Shown piece after piece: positions 11,401 through 24,406 of a stretch of 64,000 bases of DNA. This stretch comes from Ischnura elegans (taxonomy: Eukaryota > Arthropoda > Insecta > Odonata > Coenagrionidae): assembly GCF_921293095.1 (NCBI RefSeq), contig NC_060251.1, forward strand, positions 88,460,566-88,524,565, written 5' to 3'. Positions within the stretch are counted from its first letter, which is position 1. Each line of letters begins with the position of its first letter. The translations under genes and the position numbers were made by a program. The notes under the pieces were generated by a model. The model made no database searches. It was not told where the DNA came from and worked only from the letters and a program-made list of their open reading frames with translations.

Positions 11401-12599
11401 GGGTATTACCATTTTTTGTTTATATTTCATCATGGATATATCGCATTTTCATCAAGTGAAGACTGAAACGATTTCATTATTTTGGATTCGATGCAGCGCG
11501 AAAATTTTGCACCATTCTTTCGATCAAGTTATATCATAAGGGTGTGGTTTTTAATTACTGTGGAGTCGCTCCATTCTTCCGTGAAATGACTGTTTATCCT
11601 CTTCAATGCCTAATACACATTCGTGTCGACTCTTTCCTGGCTGCTCAGTCTTGGCCGAACTGATCTGTAGACGCGTGTCGTTAAAATGCCTCCAGAAATA
11701 TTCCTGCCATACGTCGAGGGACGTCTCCGCCGTCCCAAGGTAGTGTATGCGATGCGCGAAATACTATTGGAAAGCACATGCACCCTAGCCCAGTATGCAT
11801 TCCTTTGTCTGGAACGGATGTATTTATTTTTTGCCCAATCGTCCGTCTGCTCTTTCCTAAAAATACTCTTGATTTAGATTTCCCTCGCCACACAGAGCGG
11901 TCTGACTTGCCGGGCACTCTTCGTTTTTTTTTCTTCAATGGTCACCGCCTCCTGGTTCTTTTTTGATTTTATTTTGCGACCAATAAATCAAGACCGTGAC
12001 ACCATATCCGTGGCCTGCTTCCGTTTTGGCTCATCGGCTCAAAGGATCTCGAAGCGTTCACTACCTGTTGACATAACGGCTTCGAACCAGAGAAATATTC
12101 TTCCAGATTTCTTTACATCGCCGCCCTAGTTTGCCGTTGGATACGGTATCAATTCCAAATTTTGTTCTCAAAGTTGATCTAATCTCTACCGAAATGCTCT
12201 TGGTTGTGTTAAATACAATAAAATCACTAATAGGAAGCTAAATAAGTTTGAAGTAGTGGCCTTTTTCACTTTTATATAACGTGGGTGAATGATCCAAAGT
12301 TTAGTTTCGATTAGTAAGCACCAAGAACTATACCATAGGAATATGATAGGGTCGTGAAACCGAAAATAGTTATTAAGATGCAAATTTGGAAATTGAATGG
12401 AAAAATATATTTTTGCTAAAAAATTGCTTGTACACTTCCACTCCATTGCAAATTGATAACAAAGACCACGAAACTGTGAGCTCACCCGTTGGAGTTGTAA
12501 ATTGGGATGTGCGAGTAGTACTTTATGATCTCGATTTGAGTTGAAAACTACTCGCAAGTGTCAAGTGGAGTCGGGTGTGGTAATTTTGAACCAGACTAT
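8451..12599. other. Intergenic DNA with C-rich tract and palindrome
   Basis: A C-rich, G-poor tract lies at about 8630-8800. It opens the reading frame at 8515-8715, which I take as composition-driven. The minus-strand frame at 9301-9612 (103 codons) has no family features. A diverged palindrome at 11240-11425 is listed separately. Nothing else is recognised. Confidence 0.4.
11240..11425. repeat. Diverged palindrome with ACCAACCATGGTTTC arms
   Basis: The left arm contains ATTACCAACCATGGTTTC and the right arm GAAACCATGGTTGGTAGT. The inverted similarity continues outward (CAAAAAATGGT on the left, ACCATTTTTTG on the right) for about 80 bp per arm. The right arm reads ACTCGAAACCATGG, similar to the CGAAACC ends of Penelope-like repeats elsewhere in the window. 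The arms are seen directly; the family link is a guess. Confidence 0.55.
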
Positions 12600-12775
12600 A
12601 CATACCACATTCTCATTTTTCCTATCTCCTTGTAAATTTTCTATTCCGAATGCTTAGCTTGATGTAGAGAAGAAAATAAAAGTGAGGAACGTTGATGGTA
12701 ATTGTGTCAGAATTAGGAGATAAATGAAATTTGATGTGTCTTAAGCAGTCCCATAAGCACAATATCAATGAATTA
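12600..12775 (+). repeat. Dispersed repeat family R1, copy 1
   Basis: About 170 bp that recurs in the same orientation at 14510-14675. Shared blocks include ATTCTCATTTTTCC, GAATGCTTAGC, TTGATGGTAATTGTG, GAATTAGGAGATA and TTGATGTGTCTTAA, with roughly 80% or more identity by eye. It has no coding potential and no clear terminal structure. Confidence 0.7.
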
Positions 12776-14509
12776 ACCTCTCGTAATATGTCGAAAATTT
12801 AATTATTATATGTATCCAAACTGCTAGAAAGAGCCCTGAGTAAAGTTTATTTGCACGATTGTAATAAATATTATGTTCGTAAATGAATCATGTAATATTT
12901 GATACGATCAAATTCTTATGCAGAGAAACCAATTTCTCTCGGGAACATTTTGGGACCTTGGGAATTTTTATAAAAAATTACATCAACAATAATTATGATT
13001 CTTGAATCTTCTTAGAATTTAAGTGGACGAAGCGAACGAATGGTAGAGTATAGCTTTAGTTTTGTAGACTTATTAATTTCGTCAACGAAAAACGAATCGT
13101 TAATCGAATTTAAATTTCTTTATTTCTCATTTTGTTTAATCAAACGTAGAATCTCTTTTTTTGTAAGATCAAAAGGGAAAATAAACGCAAGAGCGGATTA
13201 AGCTAAAATTAACAATGGACCTACATAGTATTAAAAAATGCTTAAAGATGGCACCATTTGTGGCGTCAAGCACCGGGAAAAACTGGAATTGTCTAATAAA
13301 ACCGAAAATTTAGATTTTTTCATAGAAAGTTTTACTATTTTTACGTATTCTCTCGTCGTGTGAGTAGAGAATATAGGCTGAGGTATAAAATTATCGCATA
13401 AGAAAGTATGAGCGATGCAGCGGTCCACTCCGATTACTCCGAATGCGATGCCGGGTCCGAAGGCGGTCGGCCGCTGGCGCTGACGACAAGGTATTCGGCG
13501 ACCACGTCGTCGACTACTACAGTAATTGACTAATATGTGTACAGCAAGCCGAAACTCCCAGGCTAAAGCATTATCGAGTAGAACGACTAATCGACTTTAA
13601 AAACGATATTATCACATTAGTTTTATGATATTACTTCCTGTCGGCAGATTTCTGAACTTACTGGCCTCGACATCTCTGTAATGGAAACTACTCGACTCAA
13701 CTCGACATTCGTAATGCTACTCGAAGCACTTGAGTCGAGTACCAACAACTCGACTCGAATGTTCGAGTACTCGAACATCCCTAGTCGTAATGTGTTCAGA
13801 GACCGGACGAGTCAGTCAAAGTAATACGAGATAAAGATAGAATGGGGTCTTAGGATATTGGAAATATAGGTTTGTCATCTGTTAATGTATGAGGTAGAAA
13901 TATTGGGTGATGGAAGGTTTCAAAAAATGAACTCTCCAACTAAGCGCCCAGTATTAATAAATATTTTTTAAAATTTGAGTGCATGTAATGGCTGTGGCAA
14001 ACCCTTCAGATAATTGTATTACGAGTATATTGTTTCTGATGGATAGCAACCTCAGTAATCTTCTTAGTGGATTGCTTTGATGGCAAATAAAATTTGAGTC
14101 GTAACTCGAACCACAGAGTATGTTTGAATTCTTACCTGTGATCCCGTATTTTCTGAGTTTTTCATAATTAGCCAATGAACATTTCCATTTTCTTGACATT
14201 TATGCTGTTGTAATTTCAGTTTGTGCTCCCATTATTATGAAGTAGCTCCGTTAAATTGTGATTATCAGGTCGTACTCTTGGGCGTCATCTAATCACCTTC
14301 CTCCGGTAATTACATGTAAAAACGTAAAAACAACTCTTTTCTACGTTTGCAGTAGGTTAAGAGCCAGTTTTATAATGTCTTGTTAGTGTTAACAAGAATA
14401 TGGTACAGCTGTAACCGTAGCTAAATCGAAACTTGAAGCTTGTGCGTGGCGGAAGAGCTCCATATTAATAATGTAAGACATGGACCAGGCTGTGCAACAA
14501 TGAATGCTC
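12776..14509. other. Intergenic DNA with a CTCGA-rich block
   Basis: A block at about 13670-13790 is dense in CTCGA/TCGAG words, with a short palindrome TTCGAGTACTCGAA near 13763. A GC-rich patch lies at about 13430-13520. Such TCGAG-rich runs occur at the ends of some hAT-type elements, but no partner end was found here. The remainder is unrecognised AT-rich DNA. Confidence 0.4.
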
Positions 14510-14675
14510 CAACATATTCTCATTTTTCCAGTCCCTTTGTGATTTTTCTATTCTGAATGCTTAGCCTGATGTACAAAAAAATATAAGTGGGGAACATTGA
14601 TGGTAATTGTGCTGGAATTAGGAGATAGATGAAAATTGATGTGTCTTAAACAGTTCCATAAGTACAATAAAGAAA
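14510..14675 (+). repeat. Dispersed repeat family R1, copy 2
   Basis: Same orientation and same ordered blocks as 12600-12775, including GAATGCTTAGC, TTGATGGTAATTGTG, GAATTAGGAGATA and GATGTGTCTTAA. The copies lie 1.9 kb apart and differ by substitutions and small indels, so they are old copies of one repeat or an old duplication. Confidence 0.7.
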
Positions 14676-17600
14676 CAAAGTGTCTTTCATTATGAATATG
14701 TAACCGTAGCTTAAAAATATGTGCAAGTTAGAGTAAAGAAAATGAGCTCAGAATTAGGCTTAGTTTAGTACATACTTTAAGTGGAAGACGTGATTAGCAT
14801 GCATTTCCCTGCTCCGAAAAACTTAACTATACATTACAAAACCGCCCCAATGAATGCTAATAGGGTAATTTCCTTCATCAAAGGAAACGAAAGGTATTGA
14901 TTGCGATTCGTTACCCACCATTAGTTTATTCATAATAAAAAAATTATTTGGTTTTAGAAATCCCAGTTTAGACGAATGGCAATGGTCAATTTTAACCTCA
15001 TTTGAAAAAGACCAGATTGGCGCCCATGCGATGCTATTCCACGTGACATCACAGGGACCTAGTTTCTATTCGAGTACATAAGAGTTTTACATCGCCTGAG
15101 ATTACCAATGGATGCACGAGGCACAGAGCTCAGGGAAACATGTCTTAATAATCACCTATTAAAACTGCCTATGGTTGGAAAGTTTCCCTCGTTTGATAAG
15201 GTATTGGCAATCCTTATTTAAGCCAAGATCCTTATTTAATCCTTATTTAAGACCTGCCAGCAGCCTGCATCGCAGCAGCGCACATACCCTCACCCTAAGG
15301 TCACCTCACACGGCGACAGCGGGAACCAGAATGACGTCACACGGGTTTTTCCCAGCATTCATACTTAGCCGTCGCGTTTTCGCCCTCTTGAAAACTTCCA
15401 CTTTTTATTAAATCGCGAAAAATAGATATCGTCATTTAAAAATCTAAAAGCGTGAAATGCGTCCTCAAGGCGTAATAATGTTTCGATTTAGAGATTAAAA
15501 AATATTGGGTAACCACCCTATTCTCTTCAATTCACTGGCTCCTCGGACCTGTCTTTCTCCATTCTCTCCAGAGTCATTTTCTCGTCTCTTATCGCCTGCT
15601 CGAAAACCATTTTGTTTCGAACGCCCACGCCAGCGCTCACTTGGTACTCGTCCACTTTTCCTGGGTGTCAGGACGGGAGGAGGAGTCGGAGGCAAACAAA
15701 TGAACGTGCGGCTAATGGCTCTGGAGGGGCATCGTGGGATTATAAAGGTGAGCCACGAGTGTCCGAAGTGCGGTGGGCGGGCGGCGTGAACGCATTCGCC
15801 GCAGCCGTGATGCACGCCTTCCCGGAAAGCATCGAGGGGATTCGAACCTCGTGCAGTCTGGCCCAATGCCAGTCACACAGGATCGCAAACTCTTCTGTGT
15901 GTACACTGTTAGTCTGGCACGATTTTCTTCGCCGTGTCCTCATCGTGGTTTGAATTCACGGAAACGCAAACTCGTCATCTTGATGAGACCGGTTAAAGGG
16001 ATTTATACTGGGATTACATTACTGCGATACGGCACTAATGCGACACTAAAGGTGATTTTCTTTATCGTTTATATTCCAAAGGTCTAGTAGACATTTGAGC
16101 TAAGCTTTTATTAAAAAAAATTATTTTAGCCAAAGTTATTATTAGCTACTGCAGACAGGTATTCGTTGAATTTCAACGGGTGAAAACTGAAGACTAATGA
16201 AGATAAAATAACAATTACTAAAGCAGTGATTTGTTGTATGAAATTGTGTTTTGATGATAGTAATTTCGCTTTAATTTATGTTTGAATATAATTTGTAGCG
16301 TAACGTTTTCGAACCGGAAGTTAAGTACTGACGTGGCCCCGTCGAGAACAAGAAATCTTTCGGTTACACAAATGAGGGATAACTCCACAAAAGATAAATA
16401 AAACCAAATAGTTAAATCCACTACGCAACCATTTCCAAAAAAAAGCTCAAAAACGAGTAGTAAAATCCAATATACGAAAATTACGACCTCAGGGTCTGGT
16501 TACACGGCACACACTTACGCATAATTAGCACGTAAGTGTTAATGTGTGCCGTGTAATCAGAATTTGTTATAGTTCACCACAAGCAATTTTAGATAATACT
16601 CTCGGATGGCACAAGGCATTAAGAAAAAGCATCACTTTAGCCCTTTCGGGCATTTATCGGTAAGTATTGCCTCTTTTTAAATACGTTCTCGCAATATCTC
16701 ATCGCGAAATATTCCGGGTGTATAGAGTAGAACCCATCGAAAAATTTTACACAATTTCAAATTTAAAAATAAGTTCCTAAATATTTTCTCAGATGCAAAA
16801 TTCCTATACCAGAGATAAGAAAACGTTGGAAAGGGTCTTCTAGATTTACTTATCAACGTAAGTTAAAACGAGTAATACGTCACGGAGGAAGTCAAAACAT
16901 GACCGAACGAAAAGGAATACTGTGACCTCACCAAGGTATCGAACTAACATGCCAAATAATATTGCATTGCCTACGTTAATAATTGTAAATACAATTTGGA
17001 CGGAGGCACATAAAACATAAACTTGAAAGAAATCCCTCGTGCCATCCGAGAGAATTACCTAAAACTGTTGCACAAGGCTTGTAGTGAACTGCTGCAAGTT
17101 CTCCGATCGAGGTTGAACTGAGTTAGTGTCGCAACTGAGCCTAGTTTTTGGTGTGCGGAGCATTCATTATATCTGTCGCAAAGTTTCCGCGGGGAGCTAA
17201 CGAGGGAAGAATTTTTGGATGCGTCATTAAATGACACGACTGGGCGTATGCTTTCCTTGGCATGATATCAGCTGGGCTTGAACTCGGGCCCATGTCTGTA
17301 ATTTATGGGATGAGAAACATGATCTTGAAAGGCTTATTAGTCTCGCAATGTGAATTATGATTTATATCTTCCGTGTTCTCCCAAGTATATAAGTACCTGT
17401 AATGAAAGACGTTTTATTTTCTAACAGGTTGATCATCGAACTCCGTTGAACATTGAAGGTATTTTTCGTTATCACTCATCACTGTAATAGTCAAATTAAA
17501 TTCGGTGGATTAAAACCACATTTTTAATGCGAGTTATATTATAAATGACTATAATAATACTAGACCCCCATGAGCTTAAAAATAATTAACTAAAAATCAT

Positions 17601-18049
17601 GATTGTCAAATTTAAATATGAATTTGATGCCAGTCAAGCTTATTGTTATGAAAGTTATTGTTATGAAAGTACTAAAAAAGCATCTTGCGGTCAGTATAAC
17701 TTCCCGTTTATCATTGTTTTTCGCCCATATATATGTGTACGTACTTCCCCGATTGGGCTAAAATGCTAATTAAGTGTTATCTATAGGAAGTGCATGAAGG
17801 TAAAATTACATATTACTCTCGAGGGCGTCTTATTCTGACAGGAATAATGCCAAAGGTTTGGTGGTATTGTTGAGTAAGAGGGGAACTTTCAATGGAAATC
17901 AGTTGCAACAAGATTTTTCACTTTCATAAATAGTAGATTTCAGGGTAAGAAGTGATATTGTTTAGAGAAGAATCAATAAATACTAATTCGAATTGGTTAA
18001 CTGCATCCTTCTGTCCACCTTTTATTCTTCTACTTATCAATTTCCATGC
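14676..18049. other. Intergenic DNA with small repeats and a hairpin
   Basis: The short unit ATCCTTATTTAA is repeated three times at about 15210-15250. A TGACGTCA palindrome (CRE-type site) lies at 15332-15339. A GC-richer patch at about 15540-15960 has several overlapping frames on both strands and no recognisable domain. A GGATTCGAACC motif near 15840 resembles a reversed tRNA B box, but no matching A box is present. A hairpin lies at 16496-16560. Confidence 0.4.
16496..16560. repeat. Hairpin with TTACACGGCACACA arms
   Basis: CTGGTTACACGGCACACA on the left pairs with TGTGTGCCGTGTAATCAG on the right; a second inner pair is CACTTACG/CGTAAGTG. The CAGGGTCTGGTTACAC start resembles the end of a short MITE. 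No target-site duplication was identified. Confidence 0.55.
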
Positions 18050-19465
18050 TGCTTGTGTAACTTTTGTTTTAATTGGCTGAGATATGTCTCTCCTCCTCTT
18101 CTTTTCTGTCATTTTTTTCCTGGCAAAAATATTTTTAGCTTGCTCTTTTATAGCTGTGCGAGCATGAAACTGACTTCTGCCCCAGGTACCGCAGACGTTC
18201 AGCTAATGAGGATTACTGTCTGTCGGATGTGTTAGTTTTAGAAAAGAGGTACTGAGAATGAAAGTGTGTACGGCAGAAATAAAAGCAGGCATTTGGTTGC
18301 AATAACAATTATGTTGGACGTTTAGCAAAAGGAGGGAGGAACTCAAATGGCCGTATAAAAATCTCCCAAAGCTCTTCCGCCATGCAAGAAAACTTTTCAA
18401 TGTGTTGGTGTGCGAGAAGGGGAGAGTTTCACCGCAGGGACCAACACCCAGGCTCTCATCCGGAATAGCCAAATTCACACACACATTCACTCAAAACAAA
18501 CAATCAAAACAAGATCCTTAGTGAGGGCTGTAGGGACCTCAACTAAGACTTCTTGCTCCACAAAACCGGGAATCTTCACAGGGAAAGGCCTCCTAAGGAT
18601 ACCCAACAGATACACACGTACTCAATAACCAATATACCACCGGCTGAATATAAAATTCACTCGCCCACAGATGACTTCACACTTTCAGCTTCAGACTTTC
18701 AGCCTTGCGTTGGAAGTGCTTTCTCTTTCTTTCAGCACGCTGAAGAGGGCCACTTTGTGCGCCAAAGTACGTATTCATCTTGTTCCTCGTCCCCTTGCCG
18801 ATCTCTGAACACGCTCTTTGCTATTTTTTCCCCGAAAGTGTGACATTATCTGTGGGTGAGTGAATGTGTGTGTGACTGGTTATTGAGTACGTGTGTATCT
18901 ACAAACCACTGGGTATCCTTAGCAGACCTTTCTTTACCTGAGAAGATCCCCGTTTTGTGGAACAAGTACCCTTAGTCGAGGTCCCTACATCCCTCACAAA
19001 GGATCTTGTTTTGATTGTTTGTTTTGAGTGAATGTGTGTGTGAATTTGGCTATTCGTGATGAGAGGTTGGTCCCTGCGGTGAAACTCTCCCCTTCCCGCA
19101 CACCAACACAGTGAAAAGTTTTCTTGCATATTGGAAGAGCTTTGGGAGATTTTTATACGGCCATTTGAGTTCCCCCCTCCTTTTGCTACACATCCAATAT
19201 AATTGTTATTGCAACCAAATGCCTACTTTAATGTCTGCCGTATGCACTTTCATTCTCAGTACCTCTTTTCTGAAACCAAAACATCTGACATTGAGTATCC
19301 TCATCAACTGAACATTGGCAGAACCTGGAGCAGAAGTCCGTTTCAGGCTCGCACAGTTAGAAAAGAGCAAGCTAAAAATATTTTTGCCAAGAAAAAAATG
19401 GCATAAACGAAGGGGAGGAGACATATACCAAAGCCAAATAAAACTCCGTCAAATCATCTCCGAGA
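18050..19465. repeat. Long inverted repeat (fold-back), arms about 640 bp
   Basis: The left arm (about 18050-18690) and right arm (about 18835-19465) are inverted copies around a unique centre of about 140 bp. Matching blocks run along the arms: TGGCAAAAATATTTTTAGC, GGTTGCAATAACAATTAT, CTCCCAAAGCTCTTCC, CCGCAGGGACCAAC, CACACACATTCACTC and CAAAACAAGATCCTT, each present again as its reverse complement. Identity looks near 85-90% by eye with small indels. Frames on both strands are similar between arms but change frame at the indels, so I do not call a protein. The outer edges fade gradually and no target-site duplication was found. It could be a fold-back transposon, a MITE with very long inverted repeats, or an inverted duplication. 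Confidence 0.85.
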
Positions 19466-22400
19466 TACAAAGCAAACCAATATGTCTTGAAAAGCGTATG
19501 TCGTAAATGAGACTCTAATTAATAAATTAAACAATATTTATTAAAAGAATATGCTCGTGCAAGTCATACTCATGCCACTGATAGAATTTTAAAAAGGCTC
19601 TCTGAAGTGAAAAAAAAGCTTTGCTATTGCACTCTTATTGATACCTCAAGAGGAATAGTGGTCACAAAACAACCTTTTACGTAAGAACAATCTTTTAGTG
19701 TTTAATTGTTGGCATTTATGAAATTAGAATGACTCCAAGTGAATGTTAATGAAGGGAGACTGAGGCTTTGGACATGCCCACGGCTATGTCCTACTTGACT
19801 GTGCCCTCTCGAATGTGTCGAGAACCTTGGAATGCGGGTAGTGGCGGAATTCCCGCTCTGTTGGGTTTGATCGGAGAACTCTGCCAGTTGGCTGATGCTT
19901 CGGTGATATTGTGGGAGTTATCAAATTTATTTTTAAGCTTGAAGCTTTCCTCCCTAACTTAAATCTTTACAGGCACACACAAATCTGCCTTCGCCTTCTC
20001 TTCGTGTAATTTCACATGCTATCTTTTAAAAAAATAGTGAATTCGTCACCATAACTGATTCTATTCATAGGAAATTCATAGTTATTATAAATATAGTTAT
20101 AAATATTGTTATATGCATAATTTTTGTGGCATAATATTTCCCTTGTTAATTTTCACGCCGTATTCAGTTTTATACATTCGGTTTAATAGTTTTATTTAGG
20201 TAACCAAAATTGGATGCTTGCATGATGGTTTTTCTGCTTGCTTTGTCTTCAATGCTTCCTTGTTCACCCATACTTTTTGTTAGTTCGATGAATTGACTAC
20301 TTGAGGGTATTATATGGGGCGATTTTTCTCTTGAAATGTATTTATTTCTTTTTCACTGACGAAATGGTAGCGTTTTTCTGTAGTAGTTAAGTATAAGTAC
20401 TTGTTTTCTGAACTAAACCCACCATACACCATTGACAGCTACAGTAACTTATAGGCACAAACGCGGTTTTTAACATTTCTGTCACAGCAAATATTCTGGC
20501 TCTTTGTTGCAAGAAGAATTTTTAGCTGAATATGGAATCGGTATATTTATTCCGTCCTTGCTAAGGTATGGTGAATAATATGTTTCCACTTCATGTGTCA
20601 TTAGCCATCTGAATAGCCTGGTGGCATAGCGATCGGAGTATACCAAATTGAAGTATTCGGCTAGCTTCACTAAATGTGATGTATGGAATGTAGCTCCTTT
20701 GAATTTGTGATTCCATAAATGTTACCATAGTTTTGTCATGCGAGAAGTTTACTTAATGTGAGACATTGGCATCCGTGATAGTACATGATATGTTACCTGT
20801 TGGTAAAAGGAGTGGTATGTTTTCAACTCCTTTTCTTTCATGTAGTGTAATAGGCTTTATTTTGATTTAGAATACCTTATGAATGTAACTCAGTATCATC
20901 ACTCACTTAGGTAAAAATATATATATATTTTGTATCATCATCAGAATGCCTGTCAGTTTTATTCATGCTGATTATACGTCTCTTCCACTTGTTGAGCTGA
21001 AAGTCTACTCCATTTCTGGTTAATTATATACTTTAGCATAATTACATCCGTTGAAGTGTCATAGACTTCATTTTATTAGAAGTAAAATTCCAGTTCTAAA
21101 CGGAAACGTTAGGTTTTTGTTTTTATCATCCTTAGTGATATGTTTCCTTCTACTCACTCGTGAAAAGGACGGTGGTAGAGTTGCTAGGAGCATATCACTT
21201 CCGGGATCTCTATACCAAGTGGTCTGATTTCAGAGAAGGGCCCCTCTCGACCGCCATTAAATACCGCCATTTTCGCCACGAGAAATCCTTCAATTTTTGC
21301 TACAGAAAAATATTGTGCCATTCGTCCTTTGAAATATCCGAGTTTGCCATTTGTTTAAGTAGAATTGCTCGTATTCAGCAAACAATGAAATTTTAATTAT
21401 TCAAATTTCAATTATTGAGCGGCAAAATTTTACAAAAAATGTAGCAGTATTTGATGATATTAGTCATTCGTTTGACGATTTTTGGTAAATTGGAGACGTT
21501 GTATTTCGGGAAATATTTAGGGAAATACCGTTATAATGTACAACTTTTCCTGTTCTATTGGCCAAAGTAAAAGTATGATATCCATGTTTTAATGATGTTT
21601 CGCGCAAAAATGGTAACAAAGATTAAGATTTGGATGCATGTATCTCTGGAAATAAACGCTTGATATTCGTTATATTTTTTTTATGGTTACGCATAAACCT
21701 TAAGTAAAAGACTATGAAAAATAGCAAAGATTTCACTTTGCATTACTTCAAAAATTGGGGGTAGGATGTGTAGTTTTTGCAAACACTCCTATTTTCATAC
21801 CACTATTACAAAAAAGACCCTCCTGAATTTATTCTTAATTTTTATCAGTAAACAGCTTGGTTAAAGCTCAACATTACCTTTCTTTATTTATGATAAAACA
21901 CGGTAATAATGAAACCTTTTTTTATTGAAATTGCCTGACTCGTATATTGGCATGCTGTAATTTCACTACGTGAAGGGTGAAAACTCTCTCAATGAGGCAG
22001 AGGGCTTAGCTCAACTTGCCTCAGGATTATCACAGTGCTGACCTTAGTACTATAAATCAGTACACCAGTCAGTGCTGGCCATTTTTGAGGAATAGGTGAT
22101 TGGTATAATTTAAAAGAATGAATTATGCTTTTCTTCTTTTTTAATTTGAGGTTAGTACCACTTTAAAAAAAATGGCAAGCAACAATATTTCAAAAGACGA
22201 ATGGCGTAATATTATCCTGTGGCAAAAGTTGAAGGAGTTCACATGGCGTAATATTACGCCTATAGCACGCAAATTGTTATCACTTTTTTAACGAGATTAT
22301 TATTTATCCATCAAAATCTAGAAACAAGTTCAATCATGATATCTCTCTCAGCATAGAACTTGGCTGGGCATGTGTGAGCATGCTCATGTGTATGTGAGAA

Positions 22401-22673
22401 AGAGACTTGTGGAGACGACGGGGCATCCGATTGTACCCACGCCGACCGAAATAACCCATCTGGCCCTCCCGGCCTTCCATGCGCTACCCCTCTCCTCCCT
22501 CTCCCCACCTTCCCGTCCCCTCTTCCATAATCCCCACACGTCTCCCCCACCCCACCACCTTTTTCCCCCCATCCACTCTCTGGGACTCGGGAGGAGCAAG
22601 CGGCGGCATTTGGTGTTTGCCTGTTTATTTGTTTGCCCGCGCGTTTGTCTCGGCCGCGCCGTTTACGAGGAAA
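19466..22673. other. Unrecognised intergenic DNA
   Basis: AT-rich sequence with no recognised exons. At 22420-22660 composition changes to a C-rich tract with CpG-rich flanks. The overlapping reading frames there, on both strands, look like composition artefacts. Confidence 0.4.
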
Positions 22674-23650
22674 CTGTCGACTTCGTCGTTTTTCTCCCCT
22701 AATCTTCCGTAGCGTGAAGCCCATGTGCGATCTGCTGTATTGAGCGTTGGATTGCAAGAGATTTTTTGGGTTTCCCAAAATTTTTGGAGCATAGATGGAA
22801 CGATATCACTCCTGTCAAAAAGTAGAAAAAGAATGGGTGACGGCTTTTCTGTATTCAAGGAGCATGAATGAAATAGGCGAAAATGCCTGCACCTATTTAG
22901 CGTTTAGATGGAATTAATGTTTCGTAGATGTTTTGTACGACAAAGTAATTCATTAAGCTTTCAAATTTCCAAAATCATTTATTGATACTGTTTAATTATC
23001 ATATTGCAGGTTTGTCAGACTAAAAATATTCATGACAAGTCATGATTGGAGAGCAAGTATTATCAATATTCTACGTTTTTTAGGTCTCTTCTGCGGATAA
23101 ATGCTAACTTTTGTGAGTTAAACTGCATTTCACCATGCTTTGTCTCCATCCTTGTGGATAGCTTAGTAACTGTCGACCTTGTCGTTTTTCTACCCTAATC
23201 TTCCGTAGTTTGAAGCCAATGCGCATACTACGGTTTTTAGTGTTGAATTGCAACGGTTTTTTTGGTTTCGAAATATCTTGGAGCATAAGTGGAAGGGTAT
23301 CTTTGCTGTCAAAAACTGAAAGAAGAATATTTGATGGGTTTATGATAATCATTAGTTCATAACCCCTTCCTCCGGAGCACGAATTAAATATACGAATGTA
23401 TCTAAGTAGAGTTCATCTGGAAATTATCCTCTATACATATTTTGTATGACTGATTAATTACTGAAACTTTCCACTTCCCAAAATCATTTAATGACAATAT
23501 TTCAGGTCTAAAGTCATGGCTAAAAGTATTCATTGAAGAGGGTTCTTCGAGAACAAGTATTTACACTATTCTCTGTGATATTGATCGTTCACGTCCTTTC
23601 TGGCGGATAAAGCCCAGTTCTCACGAGTTATTTTGCAGCTCACAATATTT
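22674..23650 (-). repeat. Tandem duplication, 496-bp period
   Basis: Two head-to-tail units start with ACTGTCGAC at 22673 and 23169. Shared ordered blocks include TCGTTTTTCT, CCCTAATCTTCCGTAG, GCTGTCAAAAA / CCTGTCAAAAA, CAAAATCATTTA and GAGAACAAGTATT / GAGAGCAAGTATT. Similarity also reads through in translation on the minus strand (an LRKIR-EKR segment in both units), but frames differ and stops occur, so no gene is called. A third, more diverged partial unit begins near 23895 (GCTTTGTCTAAACC, then ATCTTGGGTAATTTGAA). Confidence 0.75.
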
Positions 23651-24393
23651 TTTTTCTGTCCACGTAAATACCTTATTCTATTTTTCAAAACAGGATAGAT
23701 AAGGCAGATATTTAAAAGAATTTTTTTATTTATTAGGGAAAAACAGGCAATTTCAAGGTGAAAAAATCGTATTTTGAAAGTGATGTTACCCAAAATGTTA
23801 AAATAATCAAGTTTGAAAATTGGAGGGAAAACTATGTTTGACAGAAAATGGATCCTATGCTAAAACAAAATATATGTTTCACTCAACGATTCTTTATCAC
23901 TGCTTTGTCTAAACCGAAATCTTGGGTAATTTGAAACCACTGTGCTTATTACACCCGTTGCCCTCTTTCTATTTTGCCTTCTGGCAAATTCTAATAATGC
24001 ATACTCATGGAGAAATACGACTCTTCATGATTTCACGCTTTCCCGGCGAATGAAACTTATGTTCTTTAATTACCGATTAACAAAAGAAGCCATGGAGGAA
24101 AAGCTGGGGAGAAATAATTGCAATGCTGATAGCGATCACTCGATTAGCAGCTCTTAGAACAGGGTTCTCGAAAGAATTCAGATATCCAGAGCCAAGTCTC
24201 CGCTGGTCGACGATTCTCCACCACAACAATCGGTGCTTGATCAATCCCGCCCCTCCTTGCTGATCGCCGATTTTCAACGGTCACTTCGAACTAGCATCTG
24301 TCGGCCTGAGAATGGGTTACGTATCGGAGCCCAAAACTTCGATTGCTTTCAATTTTATCGCAAAGTTGAGAACTGTATACACTAACGGAAATA
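23651..24393. other. Partial third repeat unit and unrecognised DNA
   Basis: The region near 23895-23960 matches the start of the 496-bp units upstream. The remainder is AT-rich with nothing recognised. The frame at 23942-24157 begins inside the repeat and has a hydrophobic start, but no other support. Confidence 0.4.
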
Positions 24394-24406
24394 AGCTGTG
24401 TTCTAG

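Noticed and set aside
12186..12557. 123-codon minus-strand frame
   Set aside because: AT-rich, aromatic-rich translation typical of chance frames; no domain.
15800..15960. tRNA gene or SINE from a GGATTCGAACC motif
   Set aside because: The B-box-like motif lacks an A box at the right distance and cannot fold as a tRNA.
17250..17345. Minus-strand tRNA-like GAGTTCAAGCCC
   Set aside because: A single box only; no A box or SINE body similarity to the two families seen.
22311..22778. 155-codon minus-strand frame
   Set aside because: It runs from a tandem repeat unit into a C-rich tract; overlapping frames on both strands point to composition.
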